Assembly (NCBI RefSeq): GCF_014192115.1
Contig: NZ_JACHXL010000003.1
Coordinates: 186,001-250,000, forward strand
Length of the DNA stretch: 64,000 nucleotides
Direction of reading: 5' to 3'
DNA from: Psychrobacter luti
Lineage (GTDB): Bacteria; Pseudomonadota; Gammaproteobacteria; Pseudomonadales; Moraxellaceae
Part shown: in pieces, positions 1-9,069 of the stretch
How positions within the stretch are numbered: the stretch's first letter is position 1
How the letters are laid out: each line of letters begins with the position of its first letter
Notes under the pieces: model-generated
What the model was told of the DNA's origin: nothing
Seen by the model: the letters and a program-made list of their open reading frames with translations, nothing else
Database searches by the model: none
Program-made: the position numbers and the translations under genes

Positions 1-555
1 GTTTATAATGCGCTGGCTGCGATTACTATGGCAACCGACGAAGGCGTGGATGACGAAGCGATTAAGCGCGCTTTGCAGAAATTCGAAGGCGTTGGTCGCC
101 GCTTTGAGCAGCATGCCTCTGTAGATATCGATGACGGCAATGTTTTGCTCATTGACGATTATGGTCATCACCCAAGAGAAGTCGACGCGACCATTAAAGC
201 GGCCCGTCAAAGCTTCCCTGAGCGCCGCTTAGTGATGATGTTCCAGCCACATCGTTATAGTCGCACCCGTGATTGTTTTGATGATTTCGTCGAAGTACTT
301 TCAAGTGTCGATGAGTTATTGTTATTGGACGTTTATGCTGCTGGTGAAAGTCCGATTGCTGGTGCTGATACCAAAGCTTTAGCACGTAGTATCCGTTTGC
401 GCGGTGCCGTTGAACCGACGATTATCGATAAGGATAATTTGGCACCAGTAATGCAGCGTTTGCTTCAAGCAGATGACATGTTGATTACCCAAGGTGCGGG
501 TAACGTTGGACAAATAGCGATTGAATTGGCCGCCAATAATTTATATATCAAATAA
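1..555 (+). CDS. murC: UDP-N-acetylmuramate--L-alanine ligase, C-terminal part (cut by window start)
   Basis: Frame 1 is open from base 1, so this is the last 184 residues of a gene that starts outside the window. MurC adds L-alanine to UDP-MurNAc in the cytoplasm, the first amino-acid step of peptidoglycan precursor synthesis. Visible are the Mur-ligase C-terminal domain motifs [10 protein letters not shown] (about residue 50) and [13 protein letters not shown] (about residue 80), and the end motif ITQGAGNVG. The stop is followed 29 bases later by ddl, as in dcw clusters of gammaproteobacteria, so the two are probably co-transcribed. The family call is secure; only the C-terminus can be judged. 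Confidence 0.96.
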   Translation, partial: VYNALAAITMATDEGVDDEAIKRALQKFEGVGRRFEQHASVDIDDGNVLLIDDYGHHPREVDATIKAARQSFPERRLVMMFQPHRYSRTRDCFDDFVEVLSSVDELLLLDVYAAGESPIAGADTKALARSIRLRGAVEPTIIDKDNLAPVMQRLLQADDMLITQGAGNVGQIAIELAANNLYIK

Positions 556-584
556 GCCGCAAACGAATTTTAGGAACGAGACTC

Positions 585-1691
585 ATGACGACTCATAACC
601 AAGAAAATGAAAGCAACATTGATAAAAGTATTGATAATAAAACTATCGATACCGAAGTAAGCATCTCCATTATCAATCCAGAGGCAGCCCTAGCAGCCGC
701 TGCCCAAGCAGAGAATAACGATGTGGAAAACCAGCAATCAAGCCAAAATACTCTATTAAATGTTGCTCCTAGCAAAGTAAAAGATGCGAGTGAGTTTGGT
801 AAAGTGGCCGTGGTTTACGGTGGCAGTAGCAACGAGCGCAGTGTCTCTTTGGATAGTGGCGCGGCTGTTTTACAAGCGCTACAAAACCGAGGCGTTGATG
901 CCACGCATTTTGATCCGAAACACCAAGATATTACTGAGCTTCGTCAATATGACCGCGTGTTTAACGTTTTGCATGGTCGCGGTGGCGAAGACGGCTTGTT
1001 ACAAGGCGTACTGCAATGGTTTAATATTCCGCAGACTGGTTCTGGTATTTTGGCATCAGCACTGGGTATGGATAAAGTACGTACCAAGCAGCTGTGGCAA
1101 GGTTGTGGTTTATCAACCGCACCTTTTTCATTGCTAACCGCTGATACCGACTGGCAGCAAGTGGTTAATATGTTAGGACTGCCACTGATTATCAAGCCCG
1201 TTCATGAAGGCTCAAGCATTGGTATGACCAAGGTTAATAATCTTGATGAGCTTCCTGCTGCTTATTCAACCGCCGTACAGTGCGGTGATGCAGTGATGGC
1301 TGAGCGTTGGATTACCGGTCGCGAATTTACCATTGTTATTATCGATGATGAAGCTTATCCGGTTATTCGCCTTGAGCCTGCTGATATCACCAACTTCTAT
1401 GATTTTGAAGCCAAATACAACCGTAACGATACCAGCTACTACATTCCCTGCGGTCTAAGCGCTGCGGATGAAAAGCATTTGCAAGATTTGAGCTTGGCTG
1501 CATTCCGTGCGGTTGATGCAAAAGGTTGGGGACGTATCGATGCGATGCAAGACGAAGCGGGCAACTTTTGGCTGCTTGAAATTAATACCGTACCGGGCAT
1601 GACCAGTCATAGTTTGGTACCCATGGCAGCCAAAGCTCGCGGTATGGATTTTGAGAGCTTGTGCTGGCATATTTTGGCGCAAACTGTATAA
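585..1691 (+). CDS. ddl: D-alanine--D-alanine ligase with N-terminal extension
   Basis: ATP-grasp enzyme joining two D-alanines for the peptidoglycan stem peptide. The catalytic body begins near residue 72 (GKVAVVYGGSSNERSVSLDSG core), followed by the ATP-grasp motif KPVHEGSSIGMTKV (about 205) and the C-terminal metal/substrate motif EINTVPGMTSHSL (about 334). The usual enzyme is about 305 residues; this one is 368 because of roughly 70 N-terminal residues rich in Asn, Ser, Glu and Ala with no recognisable fold. The ATG at 585 has AGGA at 572-575, so the extension is probably translated. It follows murC in the dcw cluster. Confidence 0.95.
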   Translation: MTTHNQENESNIDKSIDNKTIDTEVSISIINPEAALAAAAQAENNDVENQQSSQNTLLNVAPSKVKDASEFGKVAVVYGGSSNERSVSLDSGAAVLQALQNRGVDATHFDPKHQDITELRQYDRVFNVLHGRGGEDGLLQGVLQWFNIPQTGSGILASALGMDKVRTKQLWQGCGLSTAPFSLLTADTDWQQVVNMLGLPLIIKPVHEGSSIGMTKVNNLDELPAAYSTAVQCGDAVMAERWITGREFTIVIIDDEAYPVIRLEPADITNFYDFEAKYNRNDTSYYIPCGLSAADEKHLQDLSLAAFRAVDAKGWGRIDAMQDEAGNFWLLEINTVPGMTSHSLVPMAAKARGMDFESLCWHILAQTV

Positions 1692-2258
1692 GTATTGATT
1701 AATGATTTTGCCGTTAGTTAATAGATGTACGATTAATAAATAGAAGATGCGTGCTTAACAAGCGTTCAATTGGCTATTAAATAATTTATTGGACGTCTTA
1801 TATATAGGTATGCAGATATTTAACATAAATCTGCTTATTATGTCTCGGCTAAAACAAGTTTTGATAGTTGTTTAATTATGATAATTAGCCTGTCTAAATA
1901 TAGCCAAATGTATCGCTAGCGCTGCTATAGCACAGCTTCATGTAAACTTGTGTAAATTCGATGTTAGTAGTAGGGGTTAGGCTATTGTTTAAATGTAAAA
2001 TACGTTAATATTGTAAATATTGGTCTATATTCGTGATATTTATGATTATTTACGCCGTTATCTCTTAAGTCATTCATTAAATGAGAAAAATGTTACGTTT
2101 TAATGACGATAAGTGCACGTTATAAACCGTTTTAGATAAATAAATTGATAATATGTTAGTTTTATAGATTCCTGCAATGTTTAGCAGATTTACTTTTAAT
2201 ACAAGCACTATTGGCGTTATGCAAATAGCTTTAAGCAAAAATAGGGACGAAGTTTATT
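1692..2258. other. 567-bp AT-rich gap between ddl and ftsQ
   Basis: No convincing gene, tRNA or terminator was found. The stretch is strongly AT-rich with stops in all frames. It carries a 15-base word (2101-2115) that recurs upstream of lpxC at 6180-6194, and the word TATAAACCGTT at 2121-2131 that recurs at 6120-6130. In most dcw clusters ddl and ftsQ nearly touch, so this gap probably holds a promoter for ftsQAZ; that is an inference. Confidence 0.5.
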
Positions 2259-3056
2259 ATGACTCAAACTGTCAATGACGTCGCTGACTTGATGAGTGAT
2301 AAGACCCGTCGCCCGACATCTAGTTTTCAAGTACCGACTACGGTCAGATATTTCTTTACGGTACTGGTGTTGGGTTTGCTTGTGCTGATATTAATCATGG
2401 GTGGTAAGGCACTACGCGACGCACCGCCTGCTGCTATTCATGTAGATAATCGAGATTTGACATTTGCGCAGTATCAAGCGTTACAGCATGTCATGAGCCA
2501 ACAGAGTGTCAGTAGTTTTTTTACCTCTGATTTGCAAGCGCTAAGAGATATTACTACCAGTTTGGCTTGGGTTGACCAAGTAAGCGTGAGCCGTGATTGG
2601 CAGCGCGGTATCGTCATTAAAGCCTTACCAAAACAGGCGGTGGCGAATTTCGGCACTGAGCGTTTGGTTGATGCAAAAGGGGCGGTTTTTGTCCCTGCTG
2701 ATAGTCGAGATTTAACACAAGAGCGTTTTGCGACGTTACAAGGTGACATGGCGCAAGCGCCTGTTATTATGCAGCAAATGCAGCAAGTCAATGATTGGTA
2801 TGCACCGCTTGGTATGCAAGTTGAAGATATTATCTTGTCACCAAGAATGACCTGGCTAATTCGCTTTGATAATGGTCAACGTGTCATCGTTGATAATGAA
2901 AACACTGCGCAAAAATTGTTGAATTTAAGTCAGCTACTTGGCAATCAATTAAGTAACCGCCGCGATGAAATACAGTCTGTCGATCTTCGTTACAAAAATG
3001 GATTTACAATCGCATGGAATCTCGCACCGCCAAAAACTATTGAAACACCACCGTAA
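2259..3056 (+). CDS. ftsQ: Cell division protein FtsQ
   Basis: Bitopic divisome protein that links FtsB/FtsL to the septal synthase complex. The 265-residue product has a cytoplasmic N-terminus of about 27 residues, one membrane segment at about 28-50 (FTVLVLGLLVLILIMGG), then a periplasmic POTRA-like region (IHVDNRDLTF onward) and the FtsQ beta domain, which includes VNDWYAPLGMQVEDIILSPR. The ATG at 2259 follows an AGGGACGAAG ribosome-binding site. Size and position between ddl and ftsA fit the family. Sequence conservation in FtsQ is normally low, so the call rests on topology plus synteny. Confidence 0.92.
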   Translation: MTQTVNDVADLMSDKTRRPTSSFQVPTTVRYFFTVLVLGLLVLILIMGGKALRDAPPAAIHVDNRDLTFAQYQALQHVMSQQSVSSFFTSDLQALRDITTSLAWVDQVSVSRDWQRGIVIKALPKQAVANFGTERLVDAKGAVFVPADSRDLTQERFATLQGDMAQAPVIMQQMQQVNDWYAPLGMQVEDIILSPRMTWLIRFDNGQRVIVDNENTAQKLLNLSQLLGNQLSNRRDEIQSVDLRYKNGFTIAWNLAPPKTIETPP

Positions 3057-3067
3057 ATGAATAAAAC

Positions 3068-3111
3068 ATTAAGGAAGCAGTCAAAACCTTATATTTGTCT
3101 GCTTTCTTAAT
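3068..3111 (+). promoter_or_regulatory. Hairpin between ftsQ and ftsA
   Basis: ATTAAGGAAGCAG (3068-3080) faces CTGCTTTCTTAAT (3099-3111): 13-bp arms with a single G-U wobble in RNA and an 18-base loop, starting 12 bases after the ftsQ stop. No T-run follows the right arm, so it does not look like a standard terminator. Processing, mRNA-stability or attenuation roles are possible. Confidence 0.55.
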
Positions 3112-3168
3112 ATAGAGAGTTTGAATACAATATCACCGCGTGCTGCTAGCGCTTTTTAATGATTTAAT

Positions 3169-3188
3169 GGAGACGTCATCTGGTCTCC
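3169..3188 (+). promoter_or_regulatory. Small hairpin in the ftsA leader
   Basis: GGAGAC (3169-3174) and GTCTCC (3183-3188) are perfect complements around an 8-base loop, ending 26 bases before the preferred ftsA start at 3215. It would place structure in the translation initiation region. Short, so moderate confidence only. Confidence 0.35.
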
Positions 3189-3214
3189 TGTTTAGCGATA
3201 ATTTGTCTGGTACC

Positions 3215-4507
3215 ATGAAAAATACTGAAAATCTGGTTGTTGTCCATCTAAGTGCCACGGCAGTATATGTCGTCATTGGCAGTGTTGTCTCTGCAAAAGA
3301 CATTCGTATTATGGGTGTGGGGCAAGTTAAGAATAGCGACTTTTATCAAGGTCAGATAAAGCATCGTGAACGTTTGCAGGGTGCTATCAAACAAGCCATT
3401 CAAGAAGCAGAAGATACGGCCAATTGTCGTGTACATAGTGTTTGGTTGACCATGGCGACGCCTGAGTTATTAAGTAAGAATAGTGCAGGCGATGTCAGAG
3501 TCGAAGACGAAGTCGTTCGCGCCAAAGATATGGTGCAAGCGCTGTCGAATGCGAAATCGCAAGACTTGTCGCCTGATTATTATTTGATGCATTGCTGTCA
3601 GCAAGGTATCTATATCGATAATCAAGAATTTATGGTTGATGATGCCATTGACATGGTCGCGCACAATATTACCGTGATGTATCACATGATGATGATGCCA
3701 GTGTCTAGCCGTCAGAATATCCAAAAATTATTACAAAGCTGTGACGTCGGTATCGATCATATTGTGTTTGATGCGGTTACCAGTGCCGAATATAGTTTGA
3801 TGAGTGATGAGCGCCAGCAAGGGGTTTGCTTGGTCGACATCGGTGCTAGTACCACCAGTATTTGCGTTTATAAAGAAAATAAGCTGATTTTCACTCATTG
3901 TATTGCTACGGGCAGCCATGAAGTAACGATGGATATTTCAGCCGATGTTGGTATTTCTATGATAGAGGCTGAAAGGCTTAAAAAAACGTATGGTACCGTT
4001 GATATCAATAGCGTCGATCCCAGCTCATTCTTTCTTTTTAAGCCTCAAGGCTCGGGCGATGAAATTAATATTGGTACGTATAATTTAGCGCGTATTATTG
4101 AAGCGCGATATGTGCAGATTTTTACTGAAGTGGTTCGTCAATTACATGATGCGGATTTGCTAGGCTATATTGATAAAGGGATTGTACTTACAGGTGGTGG
4201 CAGTGCTATTAAGGGCATGATACCTTTTGCCAAAAAGCTGCTGAAAATGCCGGTGGTATTGACCAATACCCATCCTGCTATCAGTGCTTATAATCATTTT
4301 GATAATGATGAATCGTTTAAGCAGCTGAATATGCAGGTCAATGATCGCGCTTATCAAACCGCGTTTGGTACATTACTATATAGTCAAAGCGAGCAGTTTC
4401 GCCGTAGTGAAAAAAGTGAGCCGGAAGCGATTCAAAAGAATCGTGTTACGGGTGTTTTTCAAAGTGCAGGGCAACGTTTTGCCAGTGTACTCAAAAAGAT
4501 ATTATAA
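3215..4507 (+). CDS. ftsA: Cell division protein FtsA
   Basis: Actin-like ATPase that tethers FtsZ to the inner membrane and recruits later divisome proteins. Of the 430 residues, the phosphate-binding strand is GVCLVDIGASTTSICVY (about 205), the second nucleotide loop is IVLTGGGSAIKGM (about 325), and the C-terminus ends in an amphipathic helix (QRFASVLKKIL) of the kind that inserts into the membrane. I chose ATG 3215 because the following residues align with the family start. The frame is open upstream to a GTG at 3140 and an ATG at 3167, and no strong ribosome-binding site marks any of them. It lies between ftsQ and ftsZ. Confidence 0.94.
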   Translation: MKNTENLVVVHLSATAVYVVIGSVVSAKDIRIMGVGQVKNSDFYQGQIKHRERLQGAIKQAIQEAEDTANCRVHSVWLTMATPELLSKNSAGDVRVEDEVVRAKDMVQALSNAKSQDLSPDYYLMHCCQQGIYIDNQEFMVDDAIDMVAHNITVMYHMMMMPVSSRQNIQKLLQSCDVGIDHIVFDAVTSAEYSLMSDERQQGVCLVDIGASTTSICVYKENKLIFTHCIATGSHEVTMDISADVGISMIEAERLKKTYGTVDINSVDPSSFFLFKPQGSGDEINIGTYNLARIIEARYVQIFTEVVRQLHDADLLGYIDKGIVLTGGGSAIKGMIPFAKKLLKMPVVLTNTHPAISAYNHFDNDESFKQLNMQVNDRAYQTAFGTLLYSQSEQFRRSEKSEPEAIQKNRVTGVFQSAGQRFASVLKKIL

Positions 4508-4740
4508 TCTGCTGTAAACTTACCCAGATGAAGCAGTTAAGAGCATGCCGCAATATTATAGGTAAGCATATTTAAAGCAACACCCTGTACAATAACGGCA
4601 TATATTGGCTAAACACAACTATTTAAGCCTTTGCCCTGTTTTATTTAAATACATTTATATATAGTAAGTCGATAGCGCGCCATATGAGTGTGTTACCACG
4701 TATCGACCATCACGCTATCTGCAACTGGAGAAACCTTTTT

Positions 4741-5937
4741 ATGTCAAAATACACCATGCCAGATGATAATCAGCTTCAAAACAATGGCCAGGCAAGCTTC
4801 ACTGTATTCGGTGTGGGCGGCGGCGGCGGTAATGCGGTTGAGCATATGGTACAACAAGGGATTAGAGGTGTAACGTTTGTCTGTGCCAATACGGATAAAC
4901 AAGCGCTTGATCGTCTGACAGCGCCGCATAAATTGCAGCTTGGCGCTAAGACCAACCGTGGTCTTGGCGCAGGGGCAAACCCAGAAGTGGGTCGTGAAGC
5001 CGCAGAGAGTGAAGAAGAAGCCATCCGTGCCTTACTTGAACACTCAGACATGGTCTTTATTACTGCAGGTATGGGTGGTGGTACAGGTACGGGCGCCGCT
5101 CCAGTGGTCGCGCGTATTGCTAAAGAGATGGAAGTGTTGACGGTAGCGGTTGTTACCACACCATTTAAGTTTGAAGGTGGTAAACGTATTAAGGCTGCTA
5201 AGGCTGGTATTGAGCAGTTGACCAATTTCGTTGACTCTATCATTACCATTCCAAACGACAAGCTTATGAGTGTGTATGGCAACATCTCTATGCAAGATGC
5301 CTTTAAAAAAGCCGATGACGTCTTGTTGCATGCGGTACAAGGTATTGCAGAAACTATCGCCAGCGAAGGTATGATTAATATTGACTTTAACGATATCCGC
5401 ACGGCGATGACAGCTAAAGGTCATGCCATGATGGGTATCGGTCGCGCTAGCGGCGATGATCGTGCGCGTCAAGCGACCGAGAAAGCCATCCGCTCACCAT
5501 TACTTGATGATTTACGTTTAGAAAATGCCAAAGGCTTACTCGTTAACGTCATTTCATCTGAGTCTTTATCATTGGATGAGATGAGCAAAATCAGTGTCAT
5601 CGTAGAAGAGATTACTGATATAGATGATGCGCATATTTTCTATGGTTCAGTGATTGATGAGAAAATGGGTGATGATTTACATGTAACAGTCATCGCAACC
5701 GGTCTGACCTTAGATGAAAATGCGGGTCAAGAGCCTGAAGTGGTAGAGCAGCCTGTGCCATCGGTAAATAGCACCCAGCCTGTGGATCCAAACTTGCATA
5801 CCAGCGCGCTTAACAGTCAAAAACAGTCGCAAGCTCAGTATCAAGAAAGCCCGATACGCGCAAATGTGACTCAAGAGCAGCCTAAAACCAAAACCAACAG
5901 TATTCAAGATTATCTTAAGCGCCAACAGAACAAATAG
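4741..5937 (+). CDS. ftsZ: Cell division protein FtsZ
   Basis: Tubulin-like GTPase that forms the cytokinetic ring. The nucleotide-binding loop GVGGGGGNAVEHM is near residue 23 and the tubulin signature GMGGGTGTGAAPVVA near residue 117. A Gln/Pro-rich linker of about 60 residues leads to the C-terminal conserved peptide IQDYLKRQQ, the docking site for FtsA and ZipA. The start at 4741 has GGAG at 4727-4730; an upstream in-frame ATG at 4684 would add 19 residues without family similarity. The 233-base gap after ftsA may carry a separate promoter. A terminator follows at 5991-6026. Confidence 0.97.
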   Translation: MSKYTMPDDNQLQNNGQASFTVFGVGGGGGNAVEHMVQQGIRGVTFVCANTDKQALDRLTAPHKLQLGAKTNRGLGAGANPEVGREAAESEEEAIRALLEHSDMVFITAGMGGGTGTGAAPVVARIAKEMEVLTVAVVTTPFKFEGGKRIKAAKAGIEQLTNFVDSIITIPNDKLMSVYGNISMQDAFKKADDVLLHAVQGIAETIASEGMINIDFNDIRTAMTAKGHAMMGIGRASGDDRARQATEKAIRSPLLDDLRLENAKGLLVNVISSESLSLDEMSKISVIVEEITDIDDAHIFYGSVIDEKMGDDLHVTVIATGLTLDENAGQEPEVVEQPVPSVNSTQPVDPNLHTSALNSQKQSQAQYQESPIRANVTQEQPKTKTNSIQDYLKRQQNK

Positions 5938-5990
5938 TACTTAGAATAAGTAGTCATTAAAATGAAAGCTTATTGTAGATAGTATGAATA

Positions 5991-6026
5991 AAAAAGAGCC
6001 AGTATTTCGATACTGGCTTTTTTGTG
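5991..6026 (+). terminator. Rho-independent terminator after ftsZ
   Basis: The stem AGCCAGTAT / ATACTGGCT closes a TTCG tetraloop, preceded by A residues and followed by six T. It lies 54 bases after the ftsZ stop and ends the dcw transcript, so lpxC needs its own promoter. Confidence 0.93.
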
Positions 6027-6300
6027 CCTGTCATTAAGCTTTGTCTATTTACAAGCGAGCTATTTATACAACCTTTATAAATAAAGTGACCCTCTATCGG
6101 ATTGCTGCTTATAAATAGCTATAAACCGTTATTTATCGGTGATTGACAGTTTATTGTCTGCTAAAAATCATCGTTAAAATAATGACGATAAGTGTTATCA
6201 ATCAAAGACATAAGCAAATTAACGCTTTTTAGCGCTAGCGAACTAGGGCCGGGTAATGCTACACTATGCCAATTGTAACAAAATATGTGAGAAGACAGCC
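6027..6300. promoter_or_regulatory. lpxC upstream region with word shared with the ftsQ leader
   Basis: AT-rich and gene-free. It contains TAATGACGATAAGTG at 6180-6194, identical to 2101-2115 upstream of ftsQ, and TATAAACCGTT at 6120-6130, identical to 2121-2131. A TTGACA at 6143-6148 could be a -35 element but no good -10 sits at the right spacing. A regulatory role is inferred from position only. Confidence 0.35.
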
Positions 6301-7218
6301 ATGAACCAACGAACCATAAAAACAGCAATAGCCGTTACAGGTACTGGTCTTCATAGTGGTCAACCTGTTGACTTAGAGTTTCATCCGCAGCCTATCAATA
6401 CGGGCATCGTATTTGAACGTTCTGATATTGTTGGTAGCAATCCTATTCCTGCCAGTGCCTTTTTGGTACAAGATACCATGATGTCATCAAATCTCGTATT
6501 TGGTGGCACCCGTGTGGGCACCGTTGAGCATTTGCTCAGTGCGGTCGCAGGACTTGGCGTTGATAACCTGTTAATCCGCGTGTCAGCCTCAGAAATACCG
6601 ATTATGGATGGTAGTGCCGCCCCATTTGTGGGTTTGCTGCTACAAGCAGGATTTTGTGAACAAGAAGCGTTAAAACGTTTTATTAAAATTGTGCGCCCAG
6701 TACGCGTTAAAGTTGATGATAAATGGGCAGAGCTACGTCCTTATGAGGGTTTTGAGCTCAATTTTGAGATTGATTTTGACCATCCTGCCATTAATAAAGA
6801 TTTTCAGCATGCACAATTGCAGTTTTCAACGCAGAACTTCATTGAGCAGTTGAGCTCAGCGCGTACTTTTGGCTTCTTACGCGATATTGAAACTTTACGT
6901 CAGAATAACTTGGCGCTAGGCGGTAGCATGGACAATGCCATTGTCATTGACGATGCTAGTATCCTTAATGAAGAAGGCTTACGCTTTAATGATGAATTTG
7001 TACGTCATAAAATTTTAGATGCGTTAGGCGATTTATATCTGATCGGTTATCCAATTTTAGGTCGTTTTAATGCTTATAAGTCTGGTCATGCACTAAACAA
7101 TATGTTGGTACGTGAAATATTATCGGACTCTAATAACTTTGAAATTGTAACTTTTGATGACAATGTAACCTGTCCTATCGAATATTTACCTTTAAATGGT
7201 TTAACAGTTGAAGGATGA
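6301..7218 (+). CDS. lpxC: UDP-3-O-acyl-N-acetylglucosamine deacetylase
   Basis: Zinc metalloamidase for the committed step of lipid A synthesis. The 305-residue length is typical. The zinc-ligand motif TVEHLLSAV is near residue 75, DGSAAPFV near 103, and HKILDALGDLYLIG near 236 carries the other two zinc ligands (His and Asp). The start at 6301 gives the family N-terminus (NQRTIKTAIAVTGTGLHSG core); an in-frame ATG at 6256 would add 15 unrelated residues. The gene closes the dcw region as in Pseudomonas and Acinetobacter and is followed by a strong terminator. Confidence 0.97.
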   Translation: MNQRTIKTAIAVTGTGLHSGQPVDLEFHPQPINTGIVFERSDIVGSNPIPASAFLVQDTMMSSNLVFGGTRVGTVEHLLSAVAGLGVDNLLIRVSASEIPIMDGSAAPFVGLLLQAGFCEQEALKRFIKIVRPVRVKVDDKWAELRPYEGFELNFEIDFDHPAINKDFQHAQLQFSTQNFIEQLSSARTFGFLRDIETLRQNNLALGGSMDNAIVIDDASILNEEGLRFNDEFVRHKILDALGDLYLIGYPILGRFNAYKSGHALNNMLVREILSDSNNFEIVTFDDNVTCPIEYLPLNGLTVEG

Positions 7219-7375
7219 ATACAGGAATATACACGAAGTATCGAAACATTTACGCAATATTACATAAAATGGTTATAAGTAGCACGAAATAATATTCGTT
7301 TAAATAGATGTTTTCTTTTTCATTTTACCAATAACCTGCTTCAGAGTAGGTAAAATAAAACATGTGGGGAATAAT

Positions 7376-7434
7376 AAAATCATCTGTCAGTGAGGTTCAC
7401 ATTGTGAACGCCACTGACAGATGATTTTTTTTGT
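7376..7434 (+). terminator. Long terminator hairpin after lpxC
   Basis: A 17-bp perfect stem (7376-7392 with 7412-7428) encloses a second small inverted repeat (GTTCAC/GTGAAC) and ends in a T-run of eight or more. It lies between the convergent lpxC and dciA genes. The T-run is on the plus strand, so it mainly serves lpxC. Confidence 0.92.
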
Positions 7435-7516
7435 TGATGAAATTACAAAAACGCAGCTTTATCCGCCTCAAATAAGGGTTTTGTTTACATAAGATTACAA
7501 AGTAAAGGGCGGATTT

Positions 7517-8032
7517 TTACGGATTAATCAAGCGTAAAAGTGCCTTTTTTAGATTTTCATCATTGGTGACATGCTCTGCAGCCTGTGATATAGTCCGCTT
7601 TGTGTTTTGGCTAAGAGTCTGATTTTCATGGGCTTTAAGAGGCTTTGATAAGGGTGCCGACGAGGCTTGTGATGATTTAGAATAATCGTTATGAGCAGTA
7701 TTTTTAGCTACGACGACGCGGATTTGCTTGAGTTGTTTAAATGTAATTGACTGCTCTGTTAACACCTGCAAATAAGCGCTCTGTAAATAGCGAATATGAT
7801 TGGCGGCAGTCATCGAGCCCACACTGAGTATAAGTTGCTCAGAAGTTAAGCCCACGACCCAGCAGTTATTGAGGATTTCCTCAGGTAGACAATCTACCAA
7901 AAGCTCTTTTACCTCGGTCGTAGCTTGCAGATATAAACGCATATTATCAGCCAATGTTTGAGGTAGCGCACTACCAGCAAAGGCTTGATGATCGATAAGT
8001 TTAGCAAGTCGGTTAGGTTGTTTTTTTGACAT
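7517..8032 (-). CDS. dciA: DUF721/DciA-family protein, probable replicative helicase loader
   Basis: A 171-residue basic protein with the DUF721 body at about residues 15-105 (RLAKLIDHQ, then CWVVGLTSEQLILSVGS and IRYLQSAYLQVL). DciA proteins deliver DnaB to the origin in bacteria lacking DnaC or DnaI. In Pseudomonas the gene sits beside lpxC, and the same neighbour is seen here, in convergent orientation. The C-terminal third is low-complexity (Ser, Lys, Thr), as in the disordered tail of known members. ATG 8032 has GAGTG upstream; a GTG at 8041 would add three residues. Family call good; function inferred from family and synteny. Confidence 0.8.
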   Translation of the reverse strand: MSKKQPNRLAKLIDHQAFAGSALPQTLADNMRLYLQATTEVKELLVDCLPEEILNNCWVVGLTSEQLILSVGSMTAANHIRYLQSAYLQVLTEQSITFKQLKQIRVVVAKNTAHNDYSKSSQASSAPLSKPLKAHENQTLSQNTKRTISQAAEHVTNDENLKKALLRLINP

Positions 8033-8196
8033 CGTGAACACTCATCTAATAGGTGACAAAATCGATATTCATCATAAACAGCGAGCTTTTGTACTAAGGA
8101 TTTTATCATGTTTATTTCATGGTCATCTTCCCTAAATTAATTCATGCTTTGTCACGGATGACGAGCAATCCTGTATTCACAATAGGTAGTAAATTT

Positions 8197-8925
8197 ATGA
8201 AACAAGCTTTATTAATTTTGTCAGTATTGGGAATGGGTATAGCACAGACGAGTGGTGCTGTCGAAACAACCTTTCAACCAAATAATACCTTGAGTCATAC
8301 CATCACAAATATCTCTACTTCTGCGAACTACGGTTCAAGTCGCAATATCTATAGCACCAAAAGTGGTGCTTATGTCTCAAGCAATGATGAAATCAGCCAA
8401 GCAATCGATAATTTAAGCGCCCATGCCAAGCAAAAAGAATATCAGCTTGCCTCGCTAACTAGCCGCTTGTCTTATGAGCAGCGCCAGCAGCAAGCAAGTT
8501 CGGTGCCAGATCGTTATTCTGCACCTGCGATTGCCGCCGCCAATGCTTCACGTGTGGCGCTATCTAGCAGTACTGGTTACTGTGCTCGTTATGTGCGTAA
8601 AGCATTACAATCAGCGGGTTATGAATTTACGCCTAACGCTTCGGCTTATCAGTATGCCTCTCGCGGTACATTGGCCCAAGCTGGCTTTACCAAAATCAGT
8701 AACAATATGCAGCCACAAGTAGGCGATGTCGTGGTCTATGATCGCACCTCAAGACGCCCACATGGTCATATTCAAATATTTGATGGTAATGATTGGGTTT
8801 CTGACTTCCGTCAAAACAGCATTAGCCCATACAGCGGTCATCATAACTATACGACATGGCGTGATTCAAGATACGTCGATGATGCATCAGATCGCGGTAT
8901 CTACCTTGCAATGGCTGACAAATAA
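8197..8925 (+). CDS. Secreted CHAP-domain protein, possible peptidoglycan amidase/endopeptidase
   Basis: A 242-residue product with a signal peptide (KQALLILSVLGMGIAQTSGA, cleavage expected before VETT), a Ser/Asn-rich spacer with a short helical stretch, and a C-terminal CHAP-like domain from about residue 125. The likely nucleophile is the Cys of GYCARYVRKAL and the likely general-base His is in RRPHGHIQIF. CHAP enzymes cut peptide bonds of peptidoglycan in the periplasm or outside the cell. An upstream in-frame ATG at 8119 would put 26 residues before the signal peptide, so 8197 is preferred. A terminator follows at once. Confidence 0.75.
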   Translation: MKQALLILSVLGMGIAQTSGAVETTFQPNNTLSHTITNISTSANYGSSRNIYSTKSGAYVSSNDEISQAIDNLSAHAKQKEYQLASLTSRLSYEQRQQQASSVPDRYSAPAIAAANASRVALSSSTGYCARYVRKALQSAGYEFTPNASAYQYASRGTLAQAGFTKISNNMQPQVGDVVVYDRTSRRPHGHIQIFDGNDWVSDFRQNSISPYSGHHNYTTWRDSRYVDDASDRGIYLAMADK

Positions 8926-8964
8926 ACAGCATCTAGATATAACGTAATTCGAAAGTTTTCTCCG

Positions 8965-9003
8965 AACCCAGTAATGATCTTTATGACATTACTGGTTTTT
9001 TTT
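8965..9003 (+). terminator. Terminator after the CHAP gene
   Basis: CCAGTAATG (8968-8976) pairs with CATTACTGG (8987-8995) and is followed by eight T. It lies 40 bases after the stop codon. Confidence 0.92.
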
Positions 9004-9069
9004 GCTTGGCATAATGTGATTGCTATTTAGAGGCGCTTGTTAGTTAAAGAAAATATTTAATTTAAAAAG

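Noticed and set aside
591-605. 10-bp direct repeat GACTCATGAC/GACTCATAAC at the ddl start
   Set aside because: Two units only and partly coding; too short to separate from chance.
4776-5402. 208-codon minus-strand frame inside ftsZ
   Set aside because: It mirrors the conserved ftsZ coding frame; composition is that of an antisense shadow.
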